Shown here in pieces: positions 1 through 11,295 of a DNA stretch of 64,000 nt (position 1 is its first letter; each line of letters begins with the position of its first letter). Below the pieces are notes generated by a model. It searched no databases. It saw only the letters and a list, made by a program, of their open reading frames with translations, and had not been told where the DNA came from. A program made the position numbers and the translations under genes. Source of the DNA: Allodiplogaster sudhausi (Eukaryota > Nematoda > Chromadorea > Rhabditida > Diplogasteridae); NCBI GenBank assembly GCA_945643635.1, contig CALZFC010000027.1, positions 3,786,501-3,850,500 of the forward strand, given 5' to 3'.

Positions 1-234
1 GTGAAAATAATCTCATTCTAGATTGAGCCATTCGTATTCTTTTTAATGATTCACATTTTCTTGGTTGAGACTAAAGCTATAGAGAATCCGTATTCTCAAT
101 CGATAACGGCAATCACATAGAGTCATTTGTGGAAGCCTTGTTAACTTCTGTTACTATATTCTCCTTGAAAAAAAACTTTTATGGCGACAAAATTGAGTAT
201 TCAAATGAAGCCAATCGCATTGGCCGCGAATATC

Positions 235-837
235 TCAACAGATGTGCTCGATAATCTTGCAAATGCTCCATGGAAATATATCGGGCACACTGAACAGATA
301 GATATGCACAATCTCTAGATATGCACAATAGGTATGTCTCCGCAATTGTTTACTCACTGATATTGGATGACTGGTAGACTATATTGTACAAGGCGCTTGA
401 CTTTCTCGAATGCGTCCTTGCACTTCTTGCACTCCGGGCTCTCCTGATTCTTGTCAGTAGATTAATTTTTTATCCCGATCTTGCATGTTAACAGTGTTTT
501 TTCTCCTAAATGTTAAAGAAGCAAGAAACGATACTTTAAACAAGAGAGAAACGATACTATGTAGTTAAAAGACAAATACCAATTTCTAATCGTATAGCCG
601 TCGGTGCAGTCAATATAGTCTTGTTTTTGTTTCATTTAAAGCAATCTCACTGCTGACCTGCGTTCTCGCCTTCGTTGACACCGGAGCTGCCGTAGTTTTC
701 AATTCTATTGTCTTACATGAAAAAAACATTGTGTAAAATCCATGATAGATGAATGAGATGTGACTAACTGATAACACAATGTAGCTTCCAGAATGGACGA
801 CCTGAACGAGCACGAAACAGACAATCAGGGTGCGCAT
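235..837 (-). pseudogene. Decayed saposin-B gene (arm A copy of 35.4-36.5 kb)
   Basis: The start at 837 opens a signal peptide MRTLIVCFVLVQVVHSGS. A later exon (about 378-467) encodes a SapB half with a CxxC pair (NQESPECKKCKDAFEKVK), and the last exon ends ICKIIEHIC then stop at 235-237. The middle exon seen in arm B (ALIFCALLPDEFYVVC) is missing or unrecognisable, so two of the six disulfide cysteines are absent. Saposin-B domains are small helical bundles that bind lipid or permeabilise membranes, and nematodes use such secreted proteins in gut digestion and defence. The intact relative is at 35,393-36,490. Confidence 0.6.
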
Positions 838-1194
838 TATCGGTATCCCCTCCTCCTTCTGCACGCTCGATAAACAAATTCCAGAGCGCGCCGTATTTTG
901 ATTCTTCTAGGCCTATAAATGATGGAAGCACTTCTAAGAAGCGGGAAACTGTCGCCTTTTTCCCTGAATCACCCTTTGGGCGAAAAAATAAAGGCATACA
1001 TACATTCGTTTCAATTTTGTGAATTAACCGAGGAATCAGATCGTACTCGAATCAGAATACATTTAACTATTCTATCATTCCTACTGACGTCCACTTTATA
1101 TTAGCATTGAAACATATATCTAGGTTGTTAATTTATTTGAAAGTCGAAGCAAAGAACCAGTTAGTTTCTACATACATAATTATGTATGTAAGTA

Positions 1195-1537
1195 TCAGGT
1201 ACAATTTAGCAGTATTACGAGTATGATAGTGACGTGAATAATCCGTGCAGTCGCGCCATTGCAAAGATCGCCGACGCAGCAGAAAGTTTCGCTGTCGAGC
1301 ATATAGTCGTAGAGGGCGTCTGGGTCTTCTGTTGACATCTCCTCCATATCAACCTTCGTAAACAAGATTGAGTCGATAATAAACATTGAAAATGAAGAGA
1401 GAATTCATTCTTGAAATGACATGGCGACCCGAGTCGATGGTAGCCGTCGGGAGTGGCTCCATGTAGCCGTAGCAGCGGAGCGCGGCGCACAAGCCGATGC
1501 AGAGGAAGCCGATCGATAATTGAGATGTCATCGGCAT
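1195..1537 (-). pseudogene. Truncated Ly6/uPAR-like GPI protein gene (arm A copy)
   Basis: The first exon starts at 1,537 (MPMTSQLSIGFLCIGL, then RCYGYMEP) and matches the gene at 33,697-34,525. In arm A the sequence jumps from the middle of exon 1 (GRHVI) straight into the last intron, removing about 470 bp that includes cysteine-bearing exon sequence. The last exon is kept: DALYDYMLDSETFCC followed by GDLCNGA, with a hydrophobic C-terminal tail typical of a GPI signal, and a stop at 1,195. With the internal cysteines gone it cannot make the three-finger fold, so I call it a pseudogene. Confidence 0.6.
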
Positions 1538-2030
1538 CTATGAAGCGGGTTCCGATTCCAAGAGATGGTTGAATTAGAGATGATTCGACTGGTCAACGAA
1601 GCTCATAGTTATGCACATTTCGGTTTGGAGGCATGCTATATCATACGAACATTTTTTCTAGTTTGAATAAGTGACTGACAGCCTTGATGGTAGACACAGT
1701 CGAACGTTCCGGAATCACGGTCAACAGAGCATGCAGACACCCAGGCACCTGTCATCTACTGACCATGAGATCCACTATAGTCTCAGTATGACTTCTTTGC
1801 ATTGTCTACTGCCTCGTTCATTCCTATTTTGTCTCTCTTCCGTATCATCTCTACATGCTTATGCTTTGTGGTTCTTCGTCTCCTGTTCTCTCAGCGCTCT
1901 TTCTCTCTCATTCTCTCTCGTTCTCTCTCCCTCTCTTTCTCTGTCGTTATCTGCAGACTCTTCCTTCCTCACGTCCTCACTTCATCTATGTATATTCATG
2001 CATATTCATGGAAGCTGATATCCTCCTTTA

Positions 2031-2200
2031 GCGTTTTCATTTCCGTCTTGACAGCTCATAGGAAATGAATAGTCAGATACCCAAATTGCGCTACTTTAGC
2101 TTGGATTTCATTTGAATTGCTAAATTTTACTCGTGCAACTAACTGTAAGCTCGGTTGGCATGTGAGCGCTAAAGGCTAGAACCAGTAAACAAGTTCAATC
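2031..2200. other. Arm A-specific segment, no gene seen
   Basis: About 170 bp separating the two parts of arm A that flank the 31.47-33.21 kb fold-back element in arm B. It starts TTAGCG and later contains GCGCTAA. I see no coding exon, so it may be a different small insertion at the same place. Confidence 0.3.
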
Positions 2201-2502
2201 ACCCAGCAAACAGTATAACTCTTTCAACCATGCGATATTCTTGACTGGAATAATACGATAATTCACTTATGCCCGGCACGACGGCACGAAAATTGAGTAA
2301 TTTGTAATTTTTAATGTTTAAAATGTATTTGGCCGTACTTGAACCGACAAGGCAAGCACCCTGGAAACCAGCCTTTTTCGGCTATTGCCCTCCTTTACGA
2401 TGAGAAATTGCTACACCGTGAGCGAGAATATACTTTTATTGTTTTTTTTTATAAATAGAGAAACTTTAATCTGCAACATGTAAACACGTATGCACCAATC
2501 GC

Positions 2503-3373
2503 CTAGCACACATGCATGATCTGCTTGCAGACGATGTCAGGGGTCACTTGGTCGATCTCCTCCGCAAGCACCGCGAAAAACTGAAGAATGCAATTAGAAG
2601 AAACGGCAATTTTCCGTGATGAGCCTTATGACGTTGTGTTTTCGAAGAAATGTTCGAAAAAGAAGAAGGATAAAAAAGATGGAAAATAAAACTTTAATTT
2701 TGTAATTAAAAAACTGTTATTGAGGAAGGTCGAAGTATATTGAAGCTAGAAGAGGGAGCAGAGGATTTGGCATTGGGCAGGATTTACCGTTTTGACAGTC
2801 CGCTTTCCATTTGTCGTTAAGTTCGTTGCAGTAATTTGCGAGAAACTGACAGGACACATAAAGTTACTCATAACGAAATACACATGATAAGACTACATCG
2901 AGTGAAGGCAGTGCTCACAATCAGCTATTTCAAAGATGATTGTGATCACTTATCGTTAGGTCTATATTTGTCTGCAAAACAACGAAACCTCCTGGATGGC
3001 CGGAAGATTTTTCTTCGCGAATTCCTTGAACTGTACGACGGCTCCGGTGCAGAGCTCGCATTCAACGTCCTGAAGATTGTCGTGATAAATTGGTGTAAAT
3101 AAGTATTTACTGTGTCGTCAAAAAGTTAAAAATTTCGCTATAATAAATCATATTCTATAGTGCTGAAATGATGTATTTTAAAGAAAAGATTGACCCCAGA
3201 ACGCAAGGCGGTGGCGATATCCCTGACGTATGAAGGAGTGACAGTCTAGAAAGGAAGATTTCGTAAGAATTGAAAAAATAACTTTAAAATGCATTTTCCA
3301 TTGTGGAAAAGACTGACATTCGCGATCACGTCGTTGTCGATTTCGTCGTAGTCGTCTCTGGATGGAGGAAATA
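2503..3373 (-). pseudogene. Saposin-B gene lacking its signal exon (arm A copy)
   Basis: Likely exons on the minus strand: about 3,373-3,316 (acidic FPPSRDDYDEIDND), 3,249-3,199 (TPSYVRDIATALRSG), 3,070-2,988 (ECELCTGAVVQFKEFAKKN, first SapB half with CxxC), about 2,842-2,790 (ANYCNEL, KWKADC) and 2,588-2,503 (EEIDQVTPDIVCKQI, then MHVC and stop). The cysteine pattern fits one SapB domain. The signal-peptide exon present in the arm B gene at 30.2 kb falls in the region deleted from arm A, so no secretion signal remains. It may be silent unless it uses another promoter. Confidence 0.5.
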
Positions 3374-3585
3374 GCTAAAAGGCAGACAAAGAAATTATAT
3401 TTTTTTTACTTTTTTTTCTAACTTACTTTAGTTTTTTTTGTCATTCATCTTCAAAAGTGCACATGTTCATATTGTTTATCGATTCAGAATCTGTGAAATC
3501 GATAACGATTCAAAATCAGCTAACCAAGAGAATCCTATTTCTGTGTTTCGAATATTAGCTATTTTAATGAGAGAAGAAAAGCGCC

Positions 3586-4321
3586 GACGCGACCTGCCCA
3601 AGAGTACATCGCATTGAGCTGCTTGAGATCGGAGAAGCCGACAACATGAGGTTGGCCCATCGTGTTCAGGAATTGGGCGTCCTTGGGCACGAGGACAGGC
3701 TTGCCGTTCGTGGAGAAGTCATCTTAGTTTAATTAACTTATTAATTAATTTTTTCACTCTGAATCTTGAGCTTGGTGCCTTGAACAATCTACTATATTTA
3801 TTGGACAAGTGTTTTTTTTAATGTTTTCTTTTCTTATCAGGAGATGAACAACATCTCACATGCTCCGTAGTGCATCATGCTACCGTAATCGTACGCGACG
3901 CCGTAGTTGTTGCCGTCTGCAGCGGGAATCTGACACAATGAGAATCCGATTGGAATTGTACATATATTGAAATTGAAAGCAAAACATGTGAAAATAGTTT
4001 CTTTCACAATTATTTCTAAATGTCTACAGTGTTTTTTTAAATCAACTGCCAAATAACCTTTTCAAAATTCCCACGATTTCTCTTATCGACCGCAGACAAG
4101 TTCAGTGTGACGTAGTTGTCGCGGTCGGAGCGTTCCTGCAATAATATGATTATTCTTTCTCATTCTATAAATTTCAATTGTCTAGAACAATGATTGTCTT
4201 CTAAGTTAGAACATTATTATGTATACAGTACATAATGATGAAATTGTCCTTGACATGAATAACCTGTTCGTGGTATGAGCCGAGTGCGTGGAAGAGTTCG
4301 TGCGCAGCAGTTGTCATCTTC
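3586..4321 (-). pseudogene. C-terminal half of an astacin catalytic domain (arm A copy)
   Basis: Exons on the minus strand: 4,321-4,263 with the zinc site HELFHALGSYHE; about 4,137-4,056 with ERSDRDNYVTLN; 3,930-3,850 with the Met-turn YGSMMHY; about 3,725-3,590 with PVLVPKDAQFLNTMGQP and the domain end. Astacins are secreted zinc endopeptidases with HExxHxxGxxHE and a Met-turn, both seen here. Everything upstream (signal, propeptide, N-terminal half) and downstream (EGF-like and C-terminal domains) is absent, and the last cysteine of the domain reads Trp (YSWA instead of YSCA). It still carries the exon that arm B has lost. Confidence 0.7.
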
Positions 4322-4439
4322 AAAGCGGATATTAATTTCGTTGTCTTGGACGATGTTAACAAATTAAAGGGGCGAAGAAAATGCAAGCTGTTTACCAATT
4401 GGTCGAGTTTTACGGAGCCGAAAAAATTCAACCTTGAAT

Positions 4440-4566
4440 TGGCGCTTTTTTGCCTGACAGAAGGGCGAGAGTGCAAGTGATTTAGACAGACGCCACTATT
4501 TATTATGGTCAGGAAAATTTAAATAGGCTACGGTTGAGTTCGGCGCTCCTTTAAAGCTTGAAATCT
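4440..4566 (+). mobile_element. Short MITE-like repeat, family 1
   Basis: The block from TTTTTTGCCTGACAGAAGGG to GGCGCTCCTTTAAAGC recurs at 21,360-21,466, reversed at 38,765-38,965, and in shortened reversed form at 27,815-27,868. The arm B copy lies at the matching place in the astacin intron, so the insertion predates the arm duplication. No coding capacity. Confidence 0.55.
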
Positions 4567-4577
4567 AATTAAACAGG

Positions 4578-4655
4578 TCAAAATTGTAAGTGAGTTGCGC
4601 GCTCGCTTACAATTTTGAGCGTCACAGGTTCGAACCCCATTCGGTTGAAATGTTT
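4578..4655 (+). repeat. tRNA-like head of a short interspersed element, degenerate
   Basis: It contains a B box (GGTTCGAACCC, about 4,627-4,637) and the GTTGCGCGCTCGC stretch shared with the heads at 4.9, 5.4 and 6.2 kb. The A box is degraded. It abuts the end of arm A. Confidence 0.55.
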
Positions 4656-4904
4656 TGATACGGATATTATTGTACCATTCCCACCCTAGAGGTCGAAGTT
4701 TAAAAAAATACCCATGCTGATTGACCTTTTCGACTGACCTAATAGGTCATTGTGGATACGCAAACATGGGTGACCTTGCAAAACCCAATGCCCTTATAGA
4801 CAAGTAGAAGGCTATTTTTAGGCGAATTATTAGTGCATACGAACTCTCCTCTCATCGAAATATTTTTTTTTGTATGTACTTCTATAAAATTGAATTTGTT
4901 AAAC

Positions 4905-5480
4905 TACAGCAAAACATTTCAACCGAACGGGGTTCGAACCTGTGACGCTCAAAATTGTAGGCGAGCGCGCAACCCACTGCGCCCCGCAGGTCTGTTTAAA
5001 TGCTTTATCCAGACATTGACAGTGGTAAAGGCACCAAATTCCGCGATTTTATGCAAACTTTAAAAATCAATATAAAATCGCCTGGGGCTATTTAGCTAAA
5101 AGTGAAAACGGTTACGATCTTTTCTCGACTTGGACTATCGATCTGGACAGGTGCGATGAAAATCCGCCAACTTATGCTTAGATGTTTCCCCAAGGGAAAC
5201 ACCTATGCATAAGTTGGCGGATTTTGATCGCACCTATCCAGATCGTAAGTCCAAGTCGAGAAATGATGATAACCATTTTCAATTTTAGCTAAATAGCCCC
5301 AGGCGATTTTATATTGATTTTTAAAGTTTGCATAAAATCGCGGAATTTATTGGTTTGGCCATTGTCAATGTTTGGTTTAAGCAACAAAACATGGCTTGCG
5401 TGGCTGAGTGGGTTGCGCGCTCGCTTTGAGTTTTGTGTATCACCGGTTCGAACCCCATTCGGTGCAAGTGTTTTGCTAAT
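4905..5480. mobile_element. Fold-back pair of tRNA-headed elements
   Basis: A near-perfect palindrome centred near 5,192 (GTTTCCCCAAGGGAAAC). Each half has a tRNA-like head at the outer end, at about 4,915-4,998 (minus) and 5,390-5,470 (plus), and about 215 bp of tail (CGCGATTTTATGCAAAC, then CGCCTGGGGCTATTTAGCTA). The plus head has a consensus A box (TGGCTGAGTGGG) and B box (GGTTCGAACCC) about 36 nt apart, so an RNA polymerase III promoter looks intact. A single half unit lies at 6,177-6,470. Confidence 0.75.
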
Positions 5481-5555
5481 TTTTCAAATTCGGCAAAGTA
5501 CATAAATGTAAATCTATTCCGATACGAGAAGTGGCTTGTGCTCTTAAAACTCTTT

Positions 5556-6175
5556 TAACCTAATTTATATGGGCAATGGGTGTTTCAAATCGATCACTTC
5601 GCCATGTTTGCAAACCACAAGCGGTTGTTCGTCTTCTGGTCGATAGATTTGGTGTCTCTGACACATCGACGGAATTCTCTCGAGAAGACCATAAACCAGT
5701 CTTTTTCACTCATCCGATGAGGAAATCGATCTACCACCCGAAAAACCACCGCCCACTGATGAAGAAGTATCATGTCTTGGGACACGAGTCTCCAAGATTC
5801 AAGTTTGTTTTATTCGTCTATCCGCTTTAAAATTAATTTAAATCTTGTGATTAATTAAAGGTAATGAATGCAATTGAGTTTTATCGCGAGACTGCGAAGG
5901 GTTTGAGGTCGTTGTCTACAATGTCGAACCGCTTTAAGTTCATAAAGGACACGAATGCGTTGACAAAATTGCGAGAATTTGAACGTGTCTTTGCGGAGGA
6001 AGGGGAATTGAAGGCGGGAGTCCGCGATCGTTTCCGTCAGCTATCCTCAATGCTCAAGGATAAAGTGACGGAGAAGATGGAGCAAGGTATCAGAAAAGCG
6101 ACAAATTTTTTTTTAACTCTGTGTATTAAAACAGGCGTCGAGTTGCATCACGAAGACCTTCGAAGGCTAGCGCAT
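5556..6175 (+). CDS. Unidentified gene fragment, two to three exons
   Basis: I do not recognise this protein. A possible exon around 5,715-5,801 reads SSDEEIDLPPEKPPPTDEE and is acidic and proline-rich. It is followed by a 59-nt intron-like stretch and an exon at about 5,861-6,086 (NAIEFYRETAKGLRSL, then RFKFIKDTNALTKLREFERV), which looks helical and charged. A third piece after 6,134 (VELHHEDLRRLAHGIN) is cut off where a reversed tRNA-headed element begins near 6,177. Upstream of 5,715 an open reading (FQIDHFAMFANHKRLF) could be another exon. With no start, stop or family match, this may be a remnant disrupted by the element. Confidence 0.35.
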
Positions 6176-6176
6176 G

Positions 6177-6470
6177 GCATTAACCGTGAGAAAAACACTT
6201 GCACCGAATGGGGTTCGAACCGGTGACACACAAAACTCAAAGCGAGCGCGCAACCCACTCAGCCACGCAGGCCATGTTTTGTTGCTAAAACCAAACATTG
6301 ACAATGACCAAACCAATAAATTCCGCGATTTTATGCAAACTTTAAAAATCAATATAAAATCGCCTGGGGCTATTTAGCTAAAATTGAAAATGGTTATCAT
6401 CATTTCTCGACTTGGGCTTACGATCTGGATAGGTGCGATCAAAATCCGCCAACTTATGCTTAGGTGTTAG
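6177..6470 (-). mobile_element. Single tRNA-headed short element
   Basis: Reversed copy of the half unit in the 4.9-5.5 kb palindrome. The head is at about 6,195-6,275 with B box and A box on the minus strand (TGGCTGAGTGGG intact), and the tail runs to CGCCAACTTATGCTTAGGTG near 6,466. A short GTTAGATGT tandem follows to about 6,498. Confidence 0.7.
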
Positions 6471-6544
6471 ATGTGTTAGATGTTAGATGTGTTAGATATC
6501 CAGATGAAAAGGGAGGCGCCCATTGTTGAATTCTGACGAAGGGA

Positions 6545-6749
6545 ACCTCAGGACGGAAAGAGAGATAGAGAGAGAGAGAGCGAGAGAAAGAACGAAAGAT
6601 CGAGAGAGTGCATTTTCAATTCTGATTGACAACTTTTCTTGGCCTTTTCTTTCTCTAAAAAGCGAAAACTTTCCACAATATTTTGTGCAAAGTTGTAATC
6701 TGTTCGTCATCTCGTACTTCATTCTTGCTGCTAGGTCGCAGTTCATTTA

Positions 6750-6789
<40 letters not shown>

Positions 6790-7012
6790 TACCTCTCTCT
6801 CTATGTGTCTGTCTATCTGTCTCTCTCTCTGTCTGTCTGTCCGTCTATCTGTGTCTCTCTCTCTATTTGTCTGTCTGTCTGTCTGTCTATCTCTTCCTCT
6901 GTCTCTCCCTCTCAGTCTGTCTGTCTCTCTCTTTCTCGTGTTTCTCTAACTGCAAATCGATATTTGCAATCGAATCGCTGCTATATGAATGAAGAGCTAA
7001 CGAGACACTGCA

Positions 7013-7048
<36 letters not shown>

Positions 7049-7150
7049 CCGGAGAGAGAGAGAGGGAGAATAAATACAGAGAGAGGAGAGAGAGAAAGAT
7101 GGATAAAGAGAGAGGGAGAGAAAGGTAGAGATAGAGAGAGCTGCCGCGAA
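6545..7150. repeat. GA/CT microsatellite tract
   Basis: AG-rich stretch at 6,558-6,610, CT/CTGT-rich at 6,752-6,945 and AG-rich at 7,012-7,140. The long Ser/Leu- or Arg/Glu-rich open frames here are by-products of the repeat. The left border of the young inverted repeat (about 7,066) lies inside it. Confidence 0.8.
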
Positions 7151-7558
7151 AGGGATGTGCATGCTGTCTCTTCAGTGCTATCGATCGATCATTCATAACA
7201 AATTCTTTGGAAGCGGACAGTTTAATGCTCTTGCGTAAGTCTTGTGTTTCTTAAACAAAGTAACATTCTTATGTTAGGAAATTTATTCTCATACATGAAT
7301 GTGATCTGTTAAAAATATTAACAAAAGCTCTTGAATTAAATAAACGATAGAACGAGGTAACCCAATGAACATTTGATAACTTTGCAAGATACATTTACAG
7401 ATTATGCGAATAAATTACAGAGCAACTCTCCTCAATCACTTCAATAATTTAATAAGAAACACACGCCTCGATATAAATCAACTCAAAAGATCACCAAGCC
7501 TTCGCTACTTTCAAGGCCAATTTAATAAAAATACTTTCAAGGCCAATACTTACTTTAC

Positions 7559-7827
7559 TTTCAGGGCCCATCTAATGGGGGAATTACAAGAGACGGTGTT
7601 AACCACAACAGAGAAGGGGAAGGGAAGAGGCAATGAAATCTCGTTGCCAGTGAAGTCGCCGCACTCCCAGATGTTGCGACGCTCACAACGAACCTTCTTC
7701 TCTGTCTCAGTCAGGTCATCCACCTGGAATGAAGAGGCCCATGAAGAAGATGGAGAAGGAGCAAGAAAGCGAGAGGGAGGGGGGAGTGAAAGAAAGCGAG
7801 AGGGAGGGGAGAGTGAAAGAGAGGGAG

Positions 7828-7862
<35 letters not shown>

Positions 7863-9298
7863 GGGGGGGGGAGAAATAGAGAAAAAGAGGGGACAGTGCA
7901 ACAGAGAAGCTGACAACTGTCATGTCGGGCTGCTCGCGTGTCTAACAATAAATACACTAACAGATATAGACTGTTTTATACCACATACTTTACCATAAAT
8001 AAAAAAAGAAAATTCTCGCAAAGGCGGAGGGCGCAGCTAGCTCCGCCGCCACTGGGACCGACCGTCATCGGAGCCGCCAGCAAGGAAGCCGAGGACGAGC
8101 GGCAGCTGCATCCACACCTGCATTAGATTCTCCCTCTATTATATAACAATGATTTTTGATACAATGAAACAGCAAAAACCGTTTTTCAGCTAAAGTATAT
8201 TAGGAAAACGTTTTCCCCTTCAAAATTAAGGAAAGTACGTTCCTATTACACATCTAAGCTATCTAATTCAGGGTATAAAAGGCACTGTCGAGGACCCTGA
8301 TAACTAGGATGGGGAAGGAGGTATTGGACCCGGAAACCAGGGTGGGATTGCTAGTTGATACTCAAAAAATATGGTGAGGTAGGGCTTCGGGGAGGCCCAA
8401 AACCAGGGTGGGTTCTGTCAAATCGACGGAATCTTTTTCCCTGATCTAATTTCCTGACAAAATAATATAGGTTGGGGAAGGTACGCGATAAAACCCTTTT
8501 TTAAAGAAAATAAATTATTTAAAGAAAATCCCAAAGGAATATAAAAAGAATATGTCGCACCTTTCGAAGAAGGGAAGGAAGGCGGCACGTGAAGAAGACT
8601 ACCTTCCTCACCAGTTCGCCGCCCACTCGTCTCCCCGAGGACTCCGGTCCTCTTCATCGAGCACGGGCTGCAATAAGCAACATTAAAAAAATACCGACCA
8701 AAAGAAACTAATTGTGGGGGGAATAAACTGAACGCCCTTTGGAGAAAAAGAACCAGTTTAAGCCAGGGAATTTTGGACTACAGTAATCTCAATGAGTACG
8801 GTACATGGAAACAAGTCTTGTTAATGCAATTATATAAATCGAATCTTATATTCCTTTTTAGTATCAGGAATAATGTTTATAAAAAAAAGTAATTAAAAAT
8901 AATTATCATTACTAAGATAAGTACTAAAAATTTTCAAAATGATTTATAAATTTTGACTCAACTCTTTCTCCAAAGGACTTATCTAAAAATGGGACAGATT
9001 TCAGCTAGACAAGTATTTTACTACCCTATCGACGAGCAAGAATTCTCAATGAAATTGTTACTCATATGAATAAATTGACCTTTAAAAAACAACGCTCCCA
9101 CTACATTACGTTAACCGGCTCAAATTGTTCGTCCTCCTCCTGCCAAGCTCGCTGCCGCCTATGGCCATCAGTAGCTTGAAGGCTTTGCGCGCTCAGATCG
9201 TCACAGCTAAACAGAAAAGGAGATACAGTAACCCGGTCTATTGCACCACCCAAAGCAAGTTGCGCCGCTACAGTATACTTTCCGTAGCAAGCAACCAT
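7559..9298 (-). CDS. Unidentified gene, copy 1 in the young inverted repeat
   Basis: Copy of the gene described at 17,748-19,463. It starts at 9,298 (MVACYGKYTVAAQLALGG), with a TATAA-like motif just upstream. Exons follow the same plan: 9,298-9,116; about 8,670-8,613; about 8,113-8,061; and the last exon from about 7,733, ending in ALKVK rather than the ATRK of copy 2. It is head to head with the saposin gene at 10,091, sharing about 790 bp that includes a TATG microsatellite. I cannot assign a function. Confidence 0.4.
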
Positions 9299-10027
9299 GA
9301 GGCTGCTTCCAACTTATAAAGGAGGGAGGGGGTTCAACACAGTTTTCAAGGCGGTTTTGAAAAGGCCGAGGCATTCAACGCATTTGTTTTCTTAAAAAAA
9401 TTTTCTTTGGGGCATTTGTTTCCCGGGAAGAAAAATGAGAACTAATAACCGCCAGATATAGCGGCCACCAGAAATAGGCCAATCTGAATGTACATACATA
9501 GTCGGTGTTCTCTGTTTATTCGCTCATCTCTTTCACTTCCTTTCTTTTGTTCTTCCAGAATGCCCCAGATCACATATGTATGTATGTATGTATGTATGTA
9601 TATACATACATATATAACATATGTGCAATATTAATTTAATTGTTTATGCAAGACGATCTATCACATGGAAGTTGGCGATCGATGGGCTCCGGCAATTTCG
9701 TCGAAGTGGCTGACGAAAATTATTCAGAACTTAACCCATTTAGTTAGCGAAGCGGTGCTCATTCTTCGTTAATTATTCCGTGGGCATTTATGTCATTGCT
9801 TATTATCCCAGTATTAAAATAACTAGTTCCAATCAGCACTCGCAGTTTTCTTTGTAAACTCTTCAAAGCAGAAAGGAGACTTGGAGGCGTCTCAATATTG
9901 AATGCGATGATTTTGCTTCATTTTCTGTTTTGACTTGATTTCATTTCTCTCTCTTTCGCCATTCGATCATCTGAAGAAAATATGAATCACCCCAGCCAAG
10001 TTCCAGTTTGCCGGTCGAGAAACCTGG

Positions 10028-10046
10028 CATAAAAGGACCGGCAGCC
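10028..10046 (+). promoter_or_regulatory. Core promoter motif of the saposin gene
   Basis: GCATAAAAGGACCGGCAGCC, a TATA-like box plus a conserved flank, lies about 45 nt upstream of the start codon. Nearly the same string stands before genes at 23,327, 30,088 and 37,978, and in the arm 2 copy. Confidence 0.55.
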
Positions 10047-10090
10047 TCCAAGGTCTCTTCATTCCACCAAGGAACCTCTCGAAGAAGACC

Positions 10091-10862
10091 ATGCACACCG
10101 CAGTCATCGCTTGTCTTTTGCTCGGCTCGCTCGCTTTCGCATTCCCCTCCTCAGAAGAAGGAGGAGTTCAGACCGACGAAGTCAGTTTCTATTATTGCCA
10201 TTTGAATATATTCTTCTTTTAATTTCCAATAAAGAGTCTTTTTCAATTCTAATTTTTCTTTATCTACCTTTTAGCCTGCCTTTCCTCCAAAGACCATCGA
10301 AGACGCTGGAGAAGAAGGTGGCGTTCTTCACACCGCCAAAGCCAGTTTTTATAGCATTGCCGTACGAAAGTGCCTTATTTAAATTTCCAATGAAGAGTAC
10401 TTCCCTTCAAATTCGAAAAATTGATCGCAATCAGGAGCCTGAAGAATGCACGGTGTGCAAGGACGTTGTCACACAGATCACCGAACTGGCAGGCAAGACT
10501 CGATATCGTGATTAGTCGACTAAAAATTACTACGGATGAACTTAAGCGATCTTTTTTTTCTGCAGGTTACTGAGAGTGTGTGCGGTTGGATTCCAATGTT
10601 CGATATGGAATGCCGCTCGATTATGAGCAAGGTCAATAATTTTTCGTTTTCCAGAATATTATTTATTGTTTAACATTGTTCGAAATCTTATCCCGCACTG
10701 ATGCAAGTCCTTTCTCATCTTACGTTTAGAAGAACTTTTCAGTTCATGCTGCATATTGCTGAGAACTCGGCGGAAGCAAAGTCTCCAGAAGAGATTTGCA
10801 CGCGCACCTTTCGTATGTGCCCATCAACCCGTTCGGCTGGTCAATATCAGCACCACTACTGA
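10091..10862 (+). CDS. Secreted saposin-B protein, copy 1 (splice-damaged)
   Basis: The signal peptide starts MHTAVIACLLLGSLAFA. Exons: 10,091-10,180 ending at a GTCAGT donor; from 10,275 (PAFPPKTIEDAGEEGG); from about 10,435 (EPEECTVCKDVVTQITELAG); 10,566-10,632 (VTESVCGWIPMFDMECRSIM); about 10,741-10,862 (FMLHIAENSAEAKSPEEICT, then stop). The cysteine layout fits one SapB domain, expected to bind or disturb lipid membranes outside the cell. Compared with copy 2 the exon ending in ELAGKT has lost its donor in a deletion of about 107 bp and runs into a stop at TATCGTGATTAG. A polyadenylation signal AATAAA follows near 10,908. It may yield only a truncated product. Confidence 0.65.
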
Positions 10863-11295
10863 TGATGTTCATTGATAACATGGATATTCATGGTTACTGA
10901 TCTGAATAATAAAATCACTTCCTTTTTGAGCATGTTCTTTTTTGCAATACAAAGATTGAAATGCCATCATTGTGTACAGTTAAAGGAGGTCTATTATTCA
11001 AAACTCCATCAAAACTCTTAACACGATTTGCATCGTTCGATGGATTTGAAGAGCGTCGTGCTTTATCGCGAAACAAAATACCCGTGCATCCATCGGAAAC
11101 TTACAACTAACAAAGTTTATAGTACTAAGAATGTTGTCAGTAGAACTCTGTCGCAATTTTTATCGTTGTTCATCCGTCTTCACTCACCGGGCAGCGCATC
11201 TGAAATGTAATTTAAGCCTAGTTTTGTAAAATGTAATTTACGAAAAATATAACTTATCCTCGCAATGACAGAAATGATAAAACGATAAAGAGGCT

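Larger units (their letters stand above)
1..4572. repeat. Arm A of a large decayed inverted duplication
   Basis: Read on the minus strand, this block follows 27,806-36,490 in order: astacin exons (3.6-4.3 kb), saposin exons (2.5-3.4 kb), a CT-rich block (1.69-2.03 kb matching 33.23-33.56 kb), the Ly6-like gene (1.2-1.54 kb) and another saposin gene (0.24-0.84 kb). Relative to arm B it lacks about 1.9 kb matching 28.45-30.3 kb, the middle of the Ly6-like gene, and the fold-back elements at 31.47-33.21 and 34.72-35.16 kb. The inner boundary is sharp near 4,572, where a tRNA-headed element begins. The left end lies at or beyond the window edge. Divergence is clearly greater than in the 7-20 kb repeat. 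Confidence 0.85.
7066..10895 (+). repeat. Young inverted repeat, arm 1
   Basis: Matches 16,075-19,953 in reverse complement. The outer border falls at GGAGAATAAATACAG, with the partner ending near 19,953. From there to about 10,640 the two arms are almost identical, with a 64-residue frame at 9,125-9,319 and a 65-residue frame at 10,008-10,205 unchanged between arms. From about 10,640 to 10,895 they diverge but remain alignable through the last saposin exon and 3' UTR. Arm 1 lacks about 107 bp present in arm 2 near 16,437-16,545. The spacer is about 5.2 kb. Confidence 0.9.

Noticed and set aside
5390..5470. Functional tRNA gene
   Set aside because: A and B boxes are present, but the acceptor and T stems do not pair and the sequence repeats as the head of a dispersed element.
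6752..7140. Long Ser/Leu- and Arg/Glu-rich open frames in CT/GA repeats
   Set aside because: They follow the dinucleotide repeat in every frame, and no splice site or family supports them. The same applies at 7.7-7.9, 15.1-15.4, 19.1-19.3, 51.3 and 58.0 kb, where the tracts are intronic.
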